Shown: positions 1 through 7,747, counted from the first letter of the stretch. The stretch: DNA of 10,860 nucleotides from an uncultured Ruminococcus sp. (GCA_900752785.1 CAADWP010000121.1:1-10860), one strand, 5' to 3'. Program-made: numbers and translations. Notes: a model not told the origin generated them from the letters alone.

Positions 1-1049
1 AAGAGCATATGAGGAATATTCCGGTGAATCCGCGTTTTCTCTACAGCGCTTTTTCAGTGTTTGACGCGGAAAGTACCATTGGCTTTTTTGAGGAGCTTGG
101 CGTTCCGCTTAAAACAGAACGAGGAAACAGAGTATTTCCTGTTAGCGATAATGCAAACGACATTGCCGACGCTCTTGAACGTGAAATGAAACGGCTTGGA
201 GTCAGGATAATAAATGGACGCGTGACAAAAATTCTTACCGAAAACGGTGAAATTTCCGGAGTACGCGCAAATGGAGAGGACTACCGCAGCAGATCTGTAT
301 TGATCGCCTGCGGCGGAAGATCTTATCCTGCAACAGGCTCGACAGGCGACGGATATAAGCTTGCAGCGGCTCTGGGGCATACGGTGACCGAACTGAAACC
401 GAGCCTTGTCCCTCTTGTTTCGCCAGATAAATTCTGTGCAGAGATGATGGGACTTTCCCTAAGAAACGTCACATTGACTCTTTATGACGGCAAAAAGGAA
501 ATTTTCAGTGAACTCGGGGAAATGCTTTTCACTCATTTCGGTGTATCCGGACCTCTCGCGCTCAGCGCAAGTTCCCATATAAAAGTTATGGAGCCGAACC
601 GATACAGCATGAAAATAGACCTTAAACCGGGACTTTCGCCTGAGAAGCTTGATGATAGGATCCGACGTGATTTCGCGGAAAATCTCAACCGCGACTTTAT
701 AAACGGCATACGAAAGCTTCTTCCGGCTAAGCTTATCCCTATTGCGGCTCGGCTTGCGGAAATTCCTCCCGAGCAAAAAATAAACGGCGTTTCCAAAGAA
801 CAGCGCAGACGCTTCGGCGAGCTTATCAAAGCCTTTCCGATAAGAATTTCGGGCTTTCGTCCGATAGATGAAGCGATAATCACAAGCGGCGGTATCTCCG
901 TCAAGGAAATCGACCCTAAAACAATGGAATCAAAGCTTACCAAGGGACTTTTCTTTGCCGGAGAGATTATTGACACGGACGCATACACAGGCGGATTTAA
1001 TCTTCAAATAGCCTTTTCTACGGCATATTCCGCCGCAATTAACTTATAA
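1..1049 (+). CDS. NAD(P)/FAD-dependent oxidoreductase, HI0933/YhiN family (5' end missing)
   Basis: The reading frame is open from the first complete codon (bases 3-5), giving 348 residues in the window. The ATG at base 9 is probably internal: full-length members of this family have about 400 residues, and their N-terminal FAD-binding GxGxxG region is missing here, so the start lies upstream of the window. The protein belongs to the HI0933-like flavoproteins, which are predicted FAD-dependent oxidoreductases whose substrate is unknown. Visible family marks are the segment ACGGRSYPATGSTGDGYKLA (about bases 306-365) and the C-terminal FAD-contacting block starting GEIIDTDAYTGGFN (from about base 960). 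The text NPRFLYSAF near the start is also typical. The gene is first in the visible part of an operon, with cmk starting 11 nt after its stop. Family assignment is firm. The physiological role is not known. Confidence 0.88.
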   Translation, partial: EHMRNIPVNPRFLYSAFSVFDAESTIGFFEELGVPLKTERGNRVFPVSDNANDIADALEREMKRLGVRIINGRVTKILTENGEISGVRANGEDYRSRSVLIACGGRSYPATGSTGDGYKLAAALGHTVTELKPSLVPLVSPDKFCAEMMGLSLRNVTLTLYDGKKEIFSELGEMLFTHFGVSGPLALSASSHIKVMEPNRYSMKIDLKPGLSPEKLDDRIRRDFAENLNRDFINGIRKLLPAKLIPIAARLAEIPPEQKINGVSKEQRRRFGELIKAFPIRISGFRPIDEAIITSGGISVKEIDPKTMESKLTKGLFFAGEIIDTDAYTGGFNLQIAFSTAYSAAINL

Positions 1050-1060
1050 AGGAGAAAAAA

Positions 1061-1732
1061 ATGAATACTGTTAATATAGCGATAGACGGACCTGCAGGCG
1101 CAGGCAAAAGCACGATTGCCAAAATGGCAGCTGCAAAATTAGGATATATCTACGTTGATACAGGCGCGCTTTACCGCGCTGTGGCGCTATATATCAAGGA
1201 AAATTCGATCAGTGATGATAAGATCGCGGATGCCCTTGAAAATGCCGATGTTTCCCTGAGATTTATTGACGGAACACAGAGAGTTTATCTTGGCGGCAAG
1301 GACGTTTCCGAGCTTATCAGAACTCCCGAAATTTCAATGGAAGCTTCGAGAACTTCGTCGCTCCCTGCCGTTCGTGCTTATCTTTTCGATACGCAGCAGA
1401 AAATTGCCCGTGAAAATAATGTTATCATGGACGGACGAGATATAGGAACGGTCGTGCTTCCTGACGCTGAGGTAAAGATTTTCCTGACCGCTTCTGTCGA
1501 AGAACGCGCCAACCGCCGCTTCAAGGAACTTTCGGAAAAGCCCGATTTTCCGTCTTACGATGAGATCCTCAAGGATATCATGAAGCGAGATTATCAGGAT
1601 ATGCACCGCGAGACTTCTCCGCTAAAACAGGCGGATGACGCGATTCTGGTCGATACAACGCTGCTTAGCTTAGAGGAATCGGCAGAAGCTATACTTCGTA
1701 TAGTACAGGAAAAAACAGGGAGAGCAGAGTAA
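1061..1732 (+). CDS. cmk: Cytidylate kinase (CMP/dCMP kinase)
   Basis: This cytoplasmic enzyme phosphorylates CMP and dCMP with ATP to the diphosphates in pyrimidine nucleotide salvage and synthesis. Its 223 residues match the usual bacterial length of about 220-230. The P-loop GPAGAGKST lies at residues 10-18 and is followed by the family sequence YVDTGALYRAVAL (about residues 31-43). The segment DGRDIGTVVLPDAEVKIFLT in the second half is the conserved CMP-binding and core region, followed by the Arg-rich ERANRR lid area. The ribosome binding site GGAG (1051-1054) sits 6 nt before the ATG. The gene lies 11 nt after the flavoprotein gene and its TAA overlaps the next ATG by one base, so the genes are almost certainly co-transcribed. 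The order cmk-plsC-ispH/S1 is a familiar Clostridia arrangement. Confidence 0.96.
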   Translation: MNTVNIAIDGPAGAGKSTIAKMAAAKLGYIYVDTGALYRAVALYIKENSISDDKIADALENADVSLRFIDGTQRVYLGGKDVSELIRTPEISMEASRTSSLPAVRAYLFDTQQKIARENNVIMDGRDIGTVVLPDAEVKIFLTASVEERANRRFKELSEKPDFPSYDEILKDIMKRDYQDMHRETSPLKQADDAILVDTTLLSLEESAEAILRIVQEKTGRAE

Positions 1733-2361
1733 TGTTTTATTTTTGTAAATTTCTGGTGTGGATTTATTTCAGCATATTGTACCGTCTGCGTTACGAGGGG
1801 CGCAAAAATATTCCGAAAGGAACGCCAGTGATCTATGTTTCAAATCATCGAAGCAATGCCGATCCGCCTATTGTCGGTGCAAGAGCTAAAGGAAAGCTTG
1901 CGTTTATGGCAAAGGAAGAGCTTTTTAAAAATCCTGTGCTTGCGTGGCTTATAGGTTCGTTGGGAGCGTTTCCGGTTTCAAGGGGAAAGGGCGATACGGG
2001 AGTTCTGGATAAATCTGTTGAGAAGCTGAACGAGGGACGCAGTCTTATGATTTTTCCTGAGGGAACTCGTTCAAAGGACGGCAAGGTTGGACGCGGTCAC
2101 AGCGGCGCTGCCGTGATCGCGGCACGTTCAGGCAAGCCGATCGTTCCGGTAGGTATCATTTTCGGTGAAAAGCTGAAATTCCGCACAAGGGTCACTGTAA
2201 AATACGGAACTCCGATCATGCCGCAGGATTATGTCGAGATAGGGGACGATCCGAATCCTCGTCAGCTCGTGAAACTTAAAAACCGCTATATGGCTGAAAT
2301 AAAGCTTATTGTGGAGGGCGAACCGCAGCAGGCGGCTACGGAGGAAAAGAATGATGAGTAA
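1732..2361 (+). CDS. plsC: 1-acyl-sn-glycerol-3-phosphate acyltransferase (PlsC family)
   Basis: PlsC-family enzymes move an acyl chain onto the sn-2 position of lysophosphatidic acid, giving phosphatidic acid for membrane lipid synthesis at the inner face of the membrane. The 209-residue protein starts with a hydrophobic, aromatic stretch (about residues 2-17) that probably anchors it in the membrane. The catalytic HX4D motif is N38-H39-RSNA-D44, and the substrate-binding motif FPEGTRS starts at F108, with E110 and R113. The Pro-rich motif GKPIVPVGI follows further on. The start ATG overlaps the cmk stop (TAATG), with an AGGGAG ribosome binding site at 1717-1722. The 3' end overlaps ispH by 11 nt. 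The exact acyl specificity cannot be read from the sequence. Confidence 0.93.
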   Translation: MFYFCKFLVWIYFSILYRLRYEGRKNIPKGTPVIYVSNHRSNADPPIVGARAKGKLAFMAKEELFKNPVLAWLIGSLGAFPVSRGKGDTGVLDKSVEKLNEGRSLMIFPEGTRSKDGKVGRGHSGAAVIAARSGKPIVPVGIIFGEKLKFRTRVTVKYGTPIMPQDYVEIGDDPNPRQLVKLKNRYMAEIKLIVEGEPQQAATEEKNDE

Positions 2362-4327
2362 TGTCACGGTTGCAAAATCCGCAGGCTTTTGCTTCGGAGT
2401 TGACAGAGCCGTAAAAATGGTTTACGGAGAGCTTGAAAAGAACACGAAGGTAGCTACTCTCGGACCGATCATACATAATCAGGACGTTGTCAACGATATG
2501 ACTGCTAAGGGTGCAAGAATAATCAGCTCAGTGGACGAGCTTGAGCCTGACGAAACGGTTGTGATTCGTTCCCATGGCGTTGGCAGGGAGGTTTATGAAC
2601 AGATCGCGGCTAAGGGCTGCCGTATGCTTGACGCTACCTGTCCTTTTGTCTCGAGGATACATAAGATCGCTGCGGAAAAGTCCCGCGAGGGTTATTTTAT
2701 TCTTATTGCCGGTGACGCTTCTCATCCTGAGGTTCAGGGAATCGTTGGTCATTGTGACGAAAATTGCCTTGTTTTTAAGGATAACTTTGAGCTAAAACAC
2801 TTTTTTGAAAATAATTATGAAAATTTGGAAAAAAAGCTTGCAATTGTCGCTCAAACAACGTATAATATAGTAGTATGGGATGAGTGTTTGAATGTGATTC
2901 CTAAAAACGACCCCGATATAGTTATTTTCGATACTATATGCAACGCCACAGATACAAGACAATCGGACGCAGCCGAGCTTGCAAGATCTTCGGATATTAT
3001 GCTTGTCGTTGGCGGCCGGCACAGTTCCAACACAGTTAAGCTGTTCGAGGTGTGCAGCCGTTACTGCAAAACGTATCATATCGAAAATTCGGATGAGCTA
3101 AAGAGTCTCAGTATTCCTGCGTCAAAAAAAATCGGCATCACTGCAGGAGCCTCAACCCCGGCTTATATAATTAAGGAGGTACAAACCAAAATGGCAGAAA
3201 ACGAAATTATGTCAACTAATATGGATGAGGAGATTGATTTCGCTGAAGCGATCGATCAGTCATTCAAAAAAATACATACAGGAGAGAAAGTTAAGGGCAT
3301 TGTTGTTGCTGTAAACAACACGGAAGCTATCGTAGATCTGGGTACAAAGCATACAGGCTACGTTGCTCTTGACGACCTTACGGACGACCCTTCCAAGAAG
3401 CCTTCGGATATTGTCAGTGTTGGCGATGAAGTCGAGCTTGTTGTAGTTAAGGTGAACGACGCTGAGGGAACTGCCGCTCTTTCCAAGAGAAAGGTCGACG
3501 AGCAGGCAGGCTATGAGAAGATCGTTAAGGCAAAGGAAGAAGGCGCTATTCTCGAAGGTATCGTACAGCACGTCGTAAACAAAGGCGTTACGCTCAACGT
3601 TCTCGGCGTAAGAGTATTTATCCCCGCTTCACAGACAGGTCTCCCAAGAGGCGCTGAACTCGAACAGCTTCTCAAGAAGAAGGTAGAGTTTAAGATCATC
3701 GAGGTGACAGAGGGCAGAAAGAGAGCTGTAGGTTCTATCAAGGCTGTCCAGAATGCAAGAAAGGAAGAAGCTAAGGCTAAGTTCTGGGAAACAGCCGAGA
3801 TCGGCGCTGTTTATACAGGCAAGGTTAAGTCGCTCACAAGCTTCGGCGCATTTGTTGATCTCGGTGGAATCGACGGTATGGTTCACATTTCCGAGCTTTC
3901 ATGGAAGCGCATCAAGCATCCGAGCGAGGTTGTAAGCGTTGGCGATACTCTTGAAGTATACATCAAAGATCTCAATCAGGAAGAAAACAGAATTTCTCTT
4001 GGCTTTAAGAAGGCTGAGGATAATCCGTGGGAGATCTTCATCGCTAATTATAATATTGGCGACGTTGTTAAGGTAACGATCGTTTCTATTACAAGCTTCG
4101 GCGCTTTTGCACGTATCATCGACGGAGTTGACGGTCTTATCCATATCTCGCAGATAGCTGACAAAAAGGTGGAGAATGTCAAGGATATTCTTACGGTAGG
4201 CGACGAGGTTGACGTTAAGATCATTGATATTGACGAAGAATCCAAGAGAATCAGCATTTCTATGCGCGCTCTTATTGAGGACGAGGATGCTGACGACGAG
4301 GAAGAAGCTTCCGAGGACGCTGAATAA
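2351..4327 (+). CDS. ispH: Fusion of IspH (HMBPP reductase) and ribosomal protein S1-like four-domain RNA-binding protein
   Basis: The N-terminal part (about residues 1-280) is 4-hydroxy-3-methylbut-2-enyl diphosphate reductase, the iron-sulfur enzyme that makes IPP and DMAPP in the last step of the MEP isoprenoid pathway. Its three cluster-binding cysteines are present: C14 (AGFCFGV), C97 (DATCPF) and C197 (TICNATDT). The motifs RSHGV, SHPEVQG and GGRHSSNT are also present. The C-terminal part holds four S1 RNA-binding domains at about residues 311-383, 398-466, 485-556 and 570-641, then an acidic tail. SFGAF cores stand out in domains 3 and 4. IspH-S1 fusions are known in Clostridia. The ATG at 2351 was chosen because GGAGG (2340-2344) lies 6 nt before it; the ATG at 2354 is equally possible. 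A frame opening at 2309 lies inside plsC and lacks such a site. A strong internal start at 3191 may also yield S1 alone. Lys codons shift strongly to AAG in the S1 half. Confidence 0.95.
   Translation: MMSNVTVAKSAGFCFGVDRAVKMVYGELEKNTKVATLGPIIHNQDVVNDMTAKGARIISSVDELEPDETVVIRSHGVGREVYEQIAAKGCRMLDATCPFVSRIHKIAAEKSREGYFILIAGDASHPEVQGIVGHCDENCLVFKDNFELKHFFENNYENLEKKLAIVAQTTYNIVVWDECLNVIPKNDPDIVIFDTICNATDTRQSDAAELARSSDIMLVVGGRHSSNTVKLFEVCSRYCKTYHIENSDELKSLSIPASKKIGITAGASTPAYIIKEVQTKMAENEIMSTNMDEEIDFAEAIDQSFKKIHTGEKVKGIVVAVNNTEAIVDLGTKHTGYVALDDLTDDPSKKPSDIVSVGDEVELVVVKVNDAEGTAALSKRKVDEQAGYEKIVKAKEEGAILEGIVQHVVNKGVTLNVLGVRVFIPASQTGLPRGAELEQLLKKKVEFKIIEVTEGRKRAVGSIKAVQNARKEEAKAKFWETAEIGAVYTGKVKSLTSFGAFVDLGGIDGMVHISELSWKRIKHPSEVVSVGDTLEVYIKDLNQEENRISLGFKKAEDNPWEIFIANYNIGDVVKVTIVSITSFGAFARIIDGVDGLIHISQIADKKVENVKDILTVGDEVDVKIIDIDEESKRISISMRALIEDEDADDEEEASEDAE
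2838..2866 (+). promoter_or_regulatory. Possible internal promoter inside ispH
   Basis: TTGCAA (2838-2843) and a perfect TATAAT (2861-2866) are 17 bp apart inside the IspH coding part, about 310 nt before the internal S1 ribosome binding site. This could give extra transcription of the S1 half. The -35 matches consensus at only four of six positions and TATAAT is frequent in AT-rich DNA, so this is a weak call. Confidence 0.25.
3173..3193 (+). promoter_or_regulatory. Internal Shine-Dalgarno and in-frame ATG at the IspH/S1 junction
   Basis: AAGGAGGT (3173-3180) is a full complement of the 16S rRNA anti-Shine-Dalgarno. It is followed after 10 nt by an ATG at 3191 that is in frame with the fusion, at residue 281. 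Starting here would give a 378-residue protein beginning MAENEIMSTN and containing all four S1 domains, close to the size of separate S1-like proteins in Bacillota. The position falls exactly where stand-alone IspH proteins end. The sequence match is direct; use as a start is inferred. Confidence 0.7.
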
Positions 4328-4340
4328 TTTTAAATATTCC

Positions 4341-4375
4341 AAGCGCTTTGCCTTACGGTGAGGCGCTTTTCTTTT
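4341..4375 (+). terminator. Rho-independent terminator after the housekeeping operon
   Basis: The arm AAGCGCTTTGCC (4341-4352) pairs with GGTGAGGCGCTT (4357-4368) across a TTAC loop. This gives 12 pairs including three G-U wobbles. The tail TTCTTTT follows. It lies 13 nt after the stop of the IspH-S1 gene. The ribosome binding site of the next gene starts at the very next base. Confidence 0.85.
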
Positions 4376-4385
4376 GAGGTGAATT

Positions 4386-5090
4386 ATGTTAAAAAATCCC
4401 TTGTATTACTTTCCTGTCGAGGCGAATCGCCTGTATTACGCGAAAAAAGGCTCTAAAGAGTATAAAAAACTGACGGCGGAAATTGCAGCAAAAACTGCGG
4501 ATATGTATGTGAACGATGACGAGCTTTTTAATGAATATACATCTAAGATCAAGCGAAAGCTGACGGCAGTTTTTGTCTTTGCATTTTTGGGGTTAGCAGC
4601 GGCATCAGCGATGCAGATTATGGACATGACCGGAGCTTCTGATCTAATTTTTGCGCTTTTTTTCTGCGTGTGTATGCTTTCCTGCATTTTAGCGATTTTT
4701 TTAAGCGTTTTTGTTGTGAGTTTACGGAGAAAGCTGGTTCAGCATCTGCTTAAAGATTACACTCCTGTATGCGAGGAGTTCGGGGAAAAGATTTTGAGAG
4801 AGGTCGGCATTCTTTGTCTCGATACGCTCGGAAATCGTGATAATATAGAGTATATTCTTGAAGAAAAAGAGGACGGACAGGAGCTTGGCGAGCTTGCCGA
4901 ATGCGTTTGTATTTCATGTCTTAAACCAACGAGGAACCCCTATAATATGCAGTTTGATAAAAACGAAAGCGCTATCTGCCCTTATTGCGGTAAAAAAACA
5001 ATGATCGGCAAGGCGCAGTGTATGTCGGATGCTTTTCTGCAAAAGATTCATATTTACGCTTCAGAGGCGGAACAAGCCGGAATGAAATAA
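4386..5090 (+). CDS. Hypothetical membrane protein with two helices and a C-terminal zinc-ribbon-like motif
   Basis: I do not recognise this 234-residue protein. The first 58 residues are charged and rich in Lys and Tyr. Two hydrophobic helices follow at about residues 60-77 and 84-110, separated by a short loop. The rest looks cytoplasmic, since the residues after helix 2 are basic (SLRRK). This part contains C175-x2-C178 and C198-x2-C201 (CISC and CPYC), a spacing typical of a four-cysteine zinc ribbon. There is no signal peptide with a cleavage site. GAGGTG (4376-4381) is a ribosome binding site only 4 nt from the ATG. No separate promoter is visible, and the terminator of the previous operon ends right before this site, so expression may depend on read-through. 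The gene sits between the housekeeping operon and the cellulase promoter, and nothing ties it to either. The gene itself is credible from its ribosome binding site and codon structure. Its function is unknown. Confidence 0.75.
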   Translation: MLKNPLYYFPVEANRLYYAKKGSKEYKKLTAEIAAKTADMYVNDDELFNEYTSKIKRKLTAVFVFAFLGLAAASAMQIMDMTGASDLIFALFFCVCMLSCILAIFLSVFVVSLRRKLVQHLLKDYTPVCEEFGEKILREVGILCLDTLGNRDNIEYILEEKEDGQELGELAECVCISCLKPTRNPYNMQFDKNESAICPYCGKKTMIGKAQCMSDAFLQKIHIYASEAEQAGMK

Positions 5091-5105
5091 ATTTACAAAT
5101 AATGC

Positions 5106-5134
5106 TTGACAAATAAAAAATCATATAGTATTAT
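5106..5134 (+). promoter_or_regulatory. Sigma-A-type promoter of the first GH9 cellulase gene
   Basis: A perfect -35 TTGACA (5106-5111) and a -10 TATTAT (5129-5134, five of six positions) are separated by 17 bp. Transcription would start near 5141, giving a leader of about 50 nt before the ATG at 5192. The promoter begins 15 nt after the stop of the preceding gene, and no terminator is seen between them. Confidence 0.75.
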
Positions 5135-5191
5135 TAAAATATATAGGTATAAGTGAAATTATATCAAAAATTTGAGAGGGGCTATTATAAT

Positions 5192-7597
5192 ATGAAATGG
5201 ACGAAATTTGCTGCGGCTGTTTCTGCTGTTGTGCTTGCTATGGGGACTTCTGTTTGTCTGCCGTCGGGACTTACAGGCGAGATGACCGCAAATGCCGAGT
5301 CAGGCAGCTACAATTATGCCGAGGCTCTGCAAAAATCAATGTTTTTCTATGAAGTGCAGCAGTCGGGTAAGCTTCCCGAATGGAATTCCGTGCCGTGGCG
5401 CGCAGATTCTATGATTGATGAGGACGGAAACGAAACGGACATTGTCCCGGGCGGCTGGTTCGATGCAGGAGATCATTTTAAATTTACGCTTACAAACGCC
5501 TACAGCGCGTCCATTCTTGCATGGGGATATATGGAGTATAAGGACGCTGTGGATAAGGCAGGACTCGGTGAGCTTTATAAAAACAATATCAAGTGGGGCA
5601 TTGATTATGTTCTTGCCGCAGACCGCGGAAACGGAAAAATGGTCGGCACGATCGGCGACTTTACAGGCGGTTCAACAGATCATAACATCTGGTGCAGCGC
5701 AGAGGTTTACCTCAGAAAGCATAATCTTAATAACGGAGACTGGGAACGTCCCTACGATATTATCGAGAACTCCACTGTTTCCGCTCTTTCCGCAGCCGTT
5801 CTTGCTCAGGGTTATATACTTTTCAAGGATACCGACCCGGCAAAGGCTGAGGAGTATCTCGAACACGCAAAGGATCTTTTCGAGGGTGCGGATAAGTTCC
5901 GCGATACAAAGGACATAGGCGGCATGGCAGGAATGTATAATACGTCAACATGGGTAGACGACTGTATGTATGCCGCTTGCTGGCTGTATAAGGCGACGGG
6001 CGACAAGAGCTATCTTGACAAGATCGAAAGCGATTATATCCCGAATTTCCCACAGGAAAATCAGTCTACCGATTGGAAGTACACATGGGGACTTGCATGG
6101 GACGATACAACACAGGCTGCGGCTCTCCTCTATGCGCAGATCACAGGCAAGGAGGAATGGATAAACCACATTGACAAGCATATCCGCTACTGGATGAATG
6201 AGGGCAGCGCAGGCGGACTCAAGCCTTTTGAGGGAAAAGTGACCCCCGGCGGTCTTTCTCACCTTACAAACTGGGGATGTCTCCGCCATGCGACAAATAC
6301 GTCGTTCCTTGCTAAACTTGCAAGCGATACCATATTCAAGGATGATTCCGCAAAGTCTCAGAAGTACGACAAATGGGCGGACAGTCAGGTGAATTACTGC
6401 TTCGGCGATAATGAGGAAAATATGAGTTATGTGCTTGGAATGGGCGACAAACAGCCTACCGCTATTCATCACAGAACGGCTTCCGGTATTCATGACGACC
6501 ACTGGAACGAGCTTGGTCAGGAATCAGGCGGCGAAGAGGGCTGGCAGACAGAATATGCCCATACCCTTTACGGCGCTCTTATCGGCGGTCCGGACAATAC
6601 GGGCAGCTATGGAAGCTATAAGGTTTCCGATTATCAGTATACAGAGGTCGCTATTGATTATAACGCAGGTTATACGGCTGCTCTTTGTGCAATGATAGAC
6701 GATTACGGCGGAGAGCCGCTTGCAGATTTTCCGCCAACTGAAACTCCTAAATGGGCAGAGTGGGAAATGGCTGCTGTTCTCAACGGAAGCGGCGCAAGCT
6801 ACACCGAGATCAAGGCGTGGGCGATGAACCACACCGCTTGGCCGGCAAGAGTTCAGAAAAATATCTCGTATCGTTATTATTTCGACGTTTCAGAGGTTCT
6901 GGCAGCGGGACTTTCCGTTGATGATATCAAGGTCGAGGGCAAATCTCAGCAGTACGGCGAGGGCAAGCAGGGATATGCGGAGGTTTCCGGTCCTTATAAG
7001 TATGAGGGCGATTCTACCGGAAACACCTACTATGCAGAGGTCAAATTCCTTGACGGCAGAGCTATACAGCCTACCGGTCAGAGTGAACACAGAGACGAAG
7101 TTCAGTTCAGAATTTCCGTTCCGGACGCGATCGACGGTAAGCCTACAACGGGTGCATGGGATCCCTCAAACGACTGGTCATATGAGGGTGTTGAGGACGC
7201 TACCGACCTTAAAAAGCCCGATTCAATAAATAGCCACATCACAATGTATGTTGATGAGATTCTTGTATGGGGCGAAGAACCCGACGGAACAAAGGCTGTT
7301 CCCGGCGCAGATCTCGGAATAACTCCTCCTCCGACGACTTCAACAGAATCGAGTCAGTCTTCTTCCGGCGGCAATGTTACTTTATGGGGAGATTCCAACG
7401 AAGATGGCGAAGTTAATCTTGCCGATGCTGTGCTTATAATGCAGACGCTTGCAAATCCCGCAAAATATAAGATAACCGATCAGGGCAAATTAAATGCCGA
7501 TGTAGATACTAACGGCGACGGTGTTACAAGCGGTGATGCGTTTGTTATCCAGAAGTATGTACTCGGTCTGATTAGCGAACTTCCAGAGAAAAAATAA
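5192..7597 (+). CDS. Secreted cellulosomal GH9 cellulase: GH9-CBM3c-dockerin
   Basis: This 801-residue enzyme should hydrolyse beta-1,4-glucan chains of cellulose outside the cell while docked on a scaffoldin. A signal peptide (Lys-rich start, hydrophobic core, likely cut after ANA at residue 35) leads to a GH9 catalytic domain at about 40-507. The conserved aspartates D91 and D94 are in FDAGDHFKF. The substrate-binding H426-H427-R428 is in AIHHRTASG, and the proton donor E485 is in TEVAIDYNAGY. A CBM3c-like module fused to the catalytic domain covers about 519-699. By family knowledge this pairing makes processive endoglucanases of the Cel9G/Cel9A type. A Pro/Thr/Ser linker and a dockerin (732 to the end) follow, with calcium-loop repeats DSNEDGEVN and DTNGDGVTS. 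I chose ATG 5192 over an in-frame GTG at 5153. GAGAGGGG (5174-5181) precedes 5192, the signal peptide starts there, and 5153 lies about 12 nt from the predicted transcript start. Confidence 0.95.
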   Translation: MKWTKFAAAVSAVVLAMGTSVCLPSGLTGEMTANAESGSYNYAEALQKSMFFYEVQQSGKLPEWNSVPWRADSMIDEDGNETDIVPGGWFDAGDHFKFTLTNAYSASILAWGYMEYKDAVDKAGLGELYKNNIKWGIDYVLAADRGNGKMVGTIGDFTGGSTDHNIWCSAEVYLRKHNLNNGDWERPYDIIENSTVSALSAAVLAQGYILFKDTDPAKAEEYLEHAKDLFEGADKFRDTKDIGGMAGMYNTSTWVDDCMYAACWLYKATGDKSYLDKIESDYIPNFPQENQSTDWKYTWGLAWDDTTQAAALLYAQITGKEEWINHIDKHIRYWMNEGSAGGLKPFEGKVTPGGLSHLTNWGCLRHATNTSFLAKLASDTIFKDDSAKSQKYDKWADSQVNYCFGDNEENMSYVLGMGDKQPTAIHHRTASGIHDDHWNELGQESGGEEGWQTEYAHTLYGALIGGPDNTGSYGSYKVSDYQYTEVAIDYNAGYTAALCAMIDDYGGEPLADFPPTETPKWAEWEMAAVLNGSGASYTEIKAWAMNHTAWPARVQKNISYRYYFDVSEVLAAGLSVDDIKVEGKSQQYGEGKQGYAEVSGPYKYEGDSTGNTYYAEVKFLDGRAIQPTGQSEHRDEVQFRISVPDAIDGKPTTGAWDPSNDWSYEGVEDATDLKKPDSINSHITMYVDEILVWGEEPDGTKAVPGADLGITPPPTTSTESSQSSSGGNVTLWGDSNEDGEVNLADAVLIMQTLANPAKYKITDQGKLNADVDTNGDGVTSGDAFVIQKYVLGLISELPEKK

Positions 7598-7614
7598 TTA
7601 ATTCATAGATATTT

Positions 7615-7651
7615 AATAAAGGGAGATTAGTCTCCCTTTATTTTGTTTTTT
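7615..7651 (+). terminator. Strong rho-independent terminator after the first GH9 gene
   Basis: AATAAAGGGAGA (7615-7626) and TCTCCCTTTATT (7631-7642) form a perfect 12-bp stem with a TTAG loop, followed by TTGTTTTTT. It lies 17 nt after the stop codon. It should separate the transcripts of the two cellulase genes. Confidence 0.93.
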
Positions 7652-7662
7652 AGAATTGTGAT

Positions 7663-7705
7663 AATGCACAAATAAATGATAATACTATTATAAGAATGCA
7701 CGAAT
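7663..7705 (+). repeat. Direct repeat AATGCACRAAT, candidate operator
   Basis: AATGCACAAAT (7663-7673) and AATGCACGAAT (7695-7705) differ at one base and are 32 bp apart, about three helical turns. They lie about 80-90 and 50-60 bp before the predicted transcript start. The core recurs as GTGCA at 7731-7735, inside the promoter spacer, and at 7769-7773, and as TGCAC at 7826-7830. The repeats are plain in the sequence. A regulator binding them is inferred. Confidence 0.4.
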
Positions 7706-7718
7706 TTCCAGAAAACTA

Positions 7719-7747
7719 TTTACTTTTATGGTGCAATATAATATAAT
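7719..7747 (+). promoter_or_regulatory. Sigma-A-type promoter of the second GH9 cellulase gene
   Basis: A perfect -10 TATAAT (7742-7747) is 17 bp downstream of TTTACT (7719-7724), which matches the -35 consensus at four of six positions. The start would be near 7754, giving an unusually long leader of about 127 nt. A second candidate, TTGACT (7790-7795) with TATAAC (7811-7816), has only a 15-bp spacer and is less likely. Confidence 0.6.

Noticed and set aside
9..11. ATG at base 9 as the true start of the first gene
   Set aside because: The frame is open upstream to the window edge, and the family's N-terminal FAD-binding motif would be missing, so the gene starts outside the window.
2309..2350. 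Start at 2309 for the IspH-S1 gene
   Set aside because: It would add 14 Arg-rich residues read out of frame from plsC and has no fitting ribosome binding site, while GGAGG at 2340-2344 points to 2351 or 2354.
5153..5191. GTG at 5153 as the start of the first GH9 gene
   Set aside because: It lies only about 12 nt past the predicted transcript start, lacks a good ribosome binding site, and would put extra charged residues before a normal signal peptide.
5415..5918. 167-residue + strand frame inside the first GH9 gene
   Set aside because: It is a shifted reading of the catalytic domain, has no recognisable domain, and its composition is typical of an out-of-frame translation.
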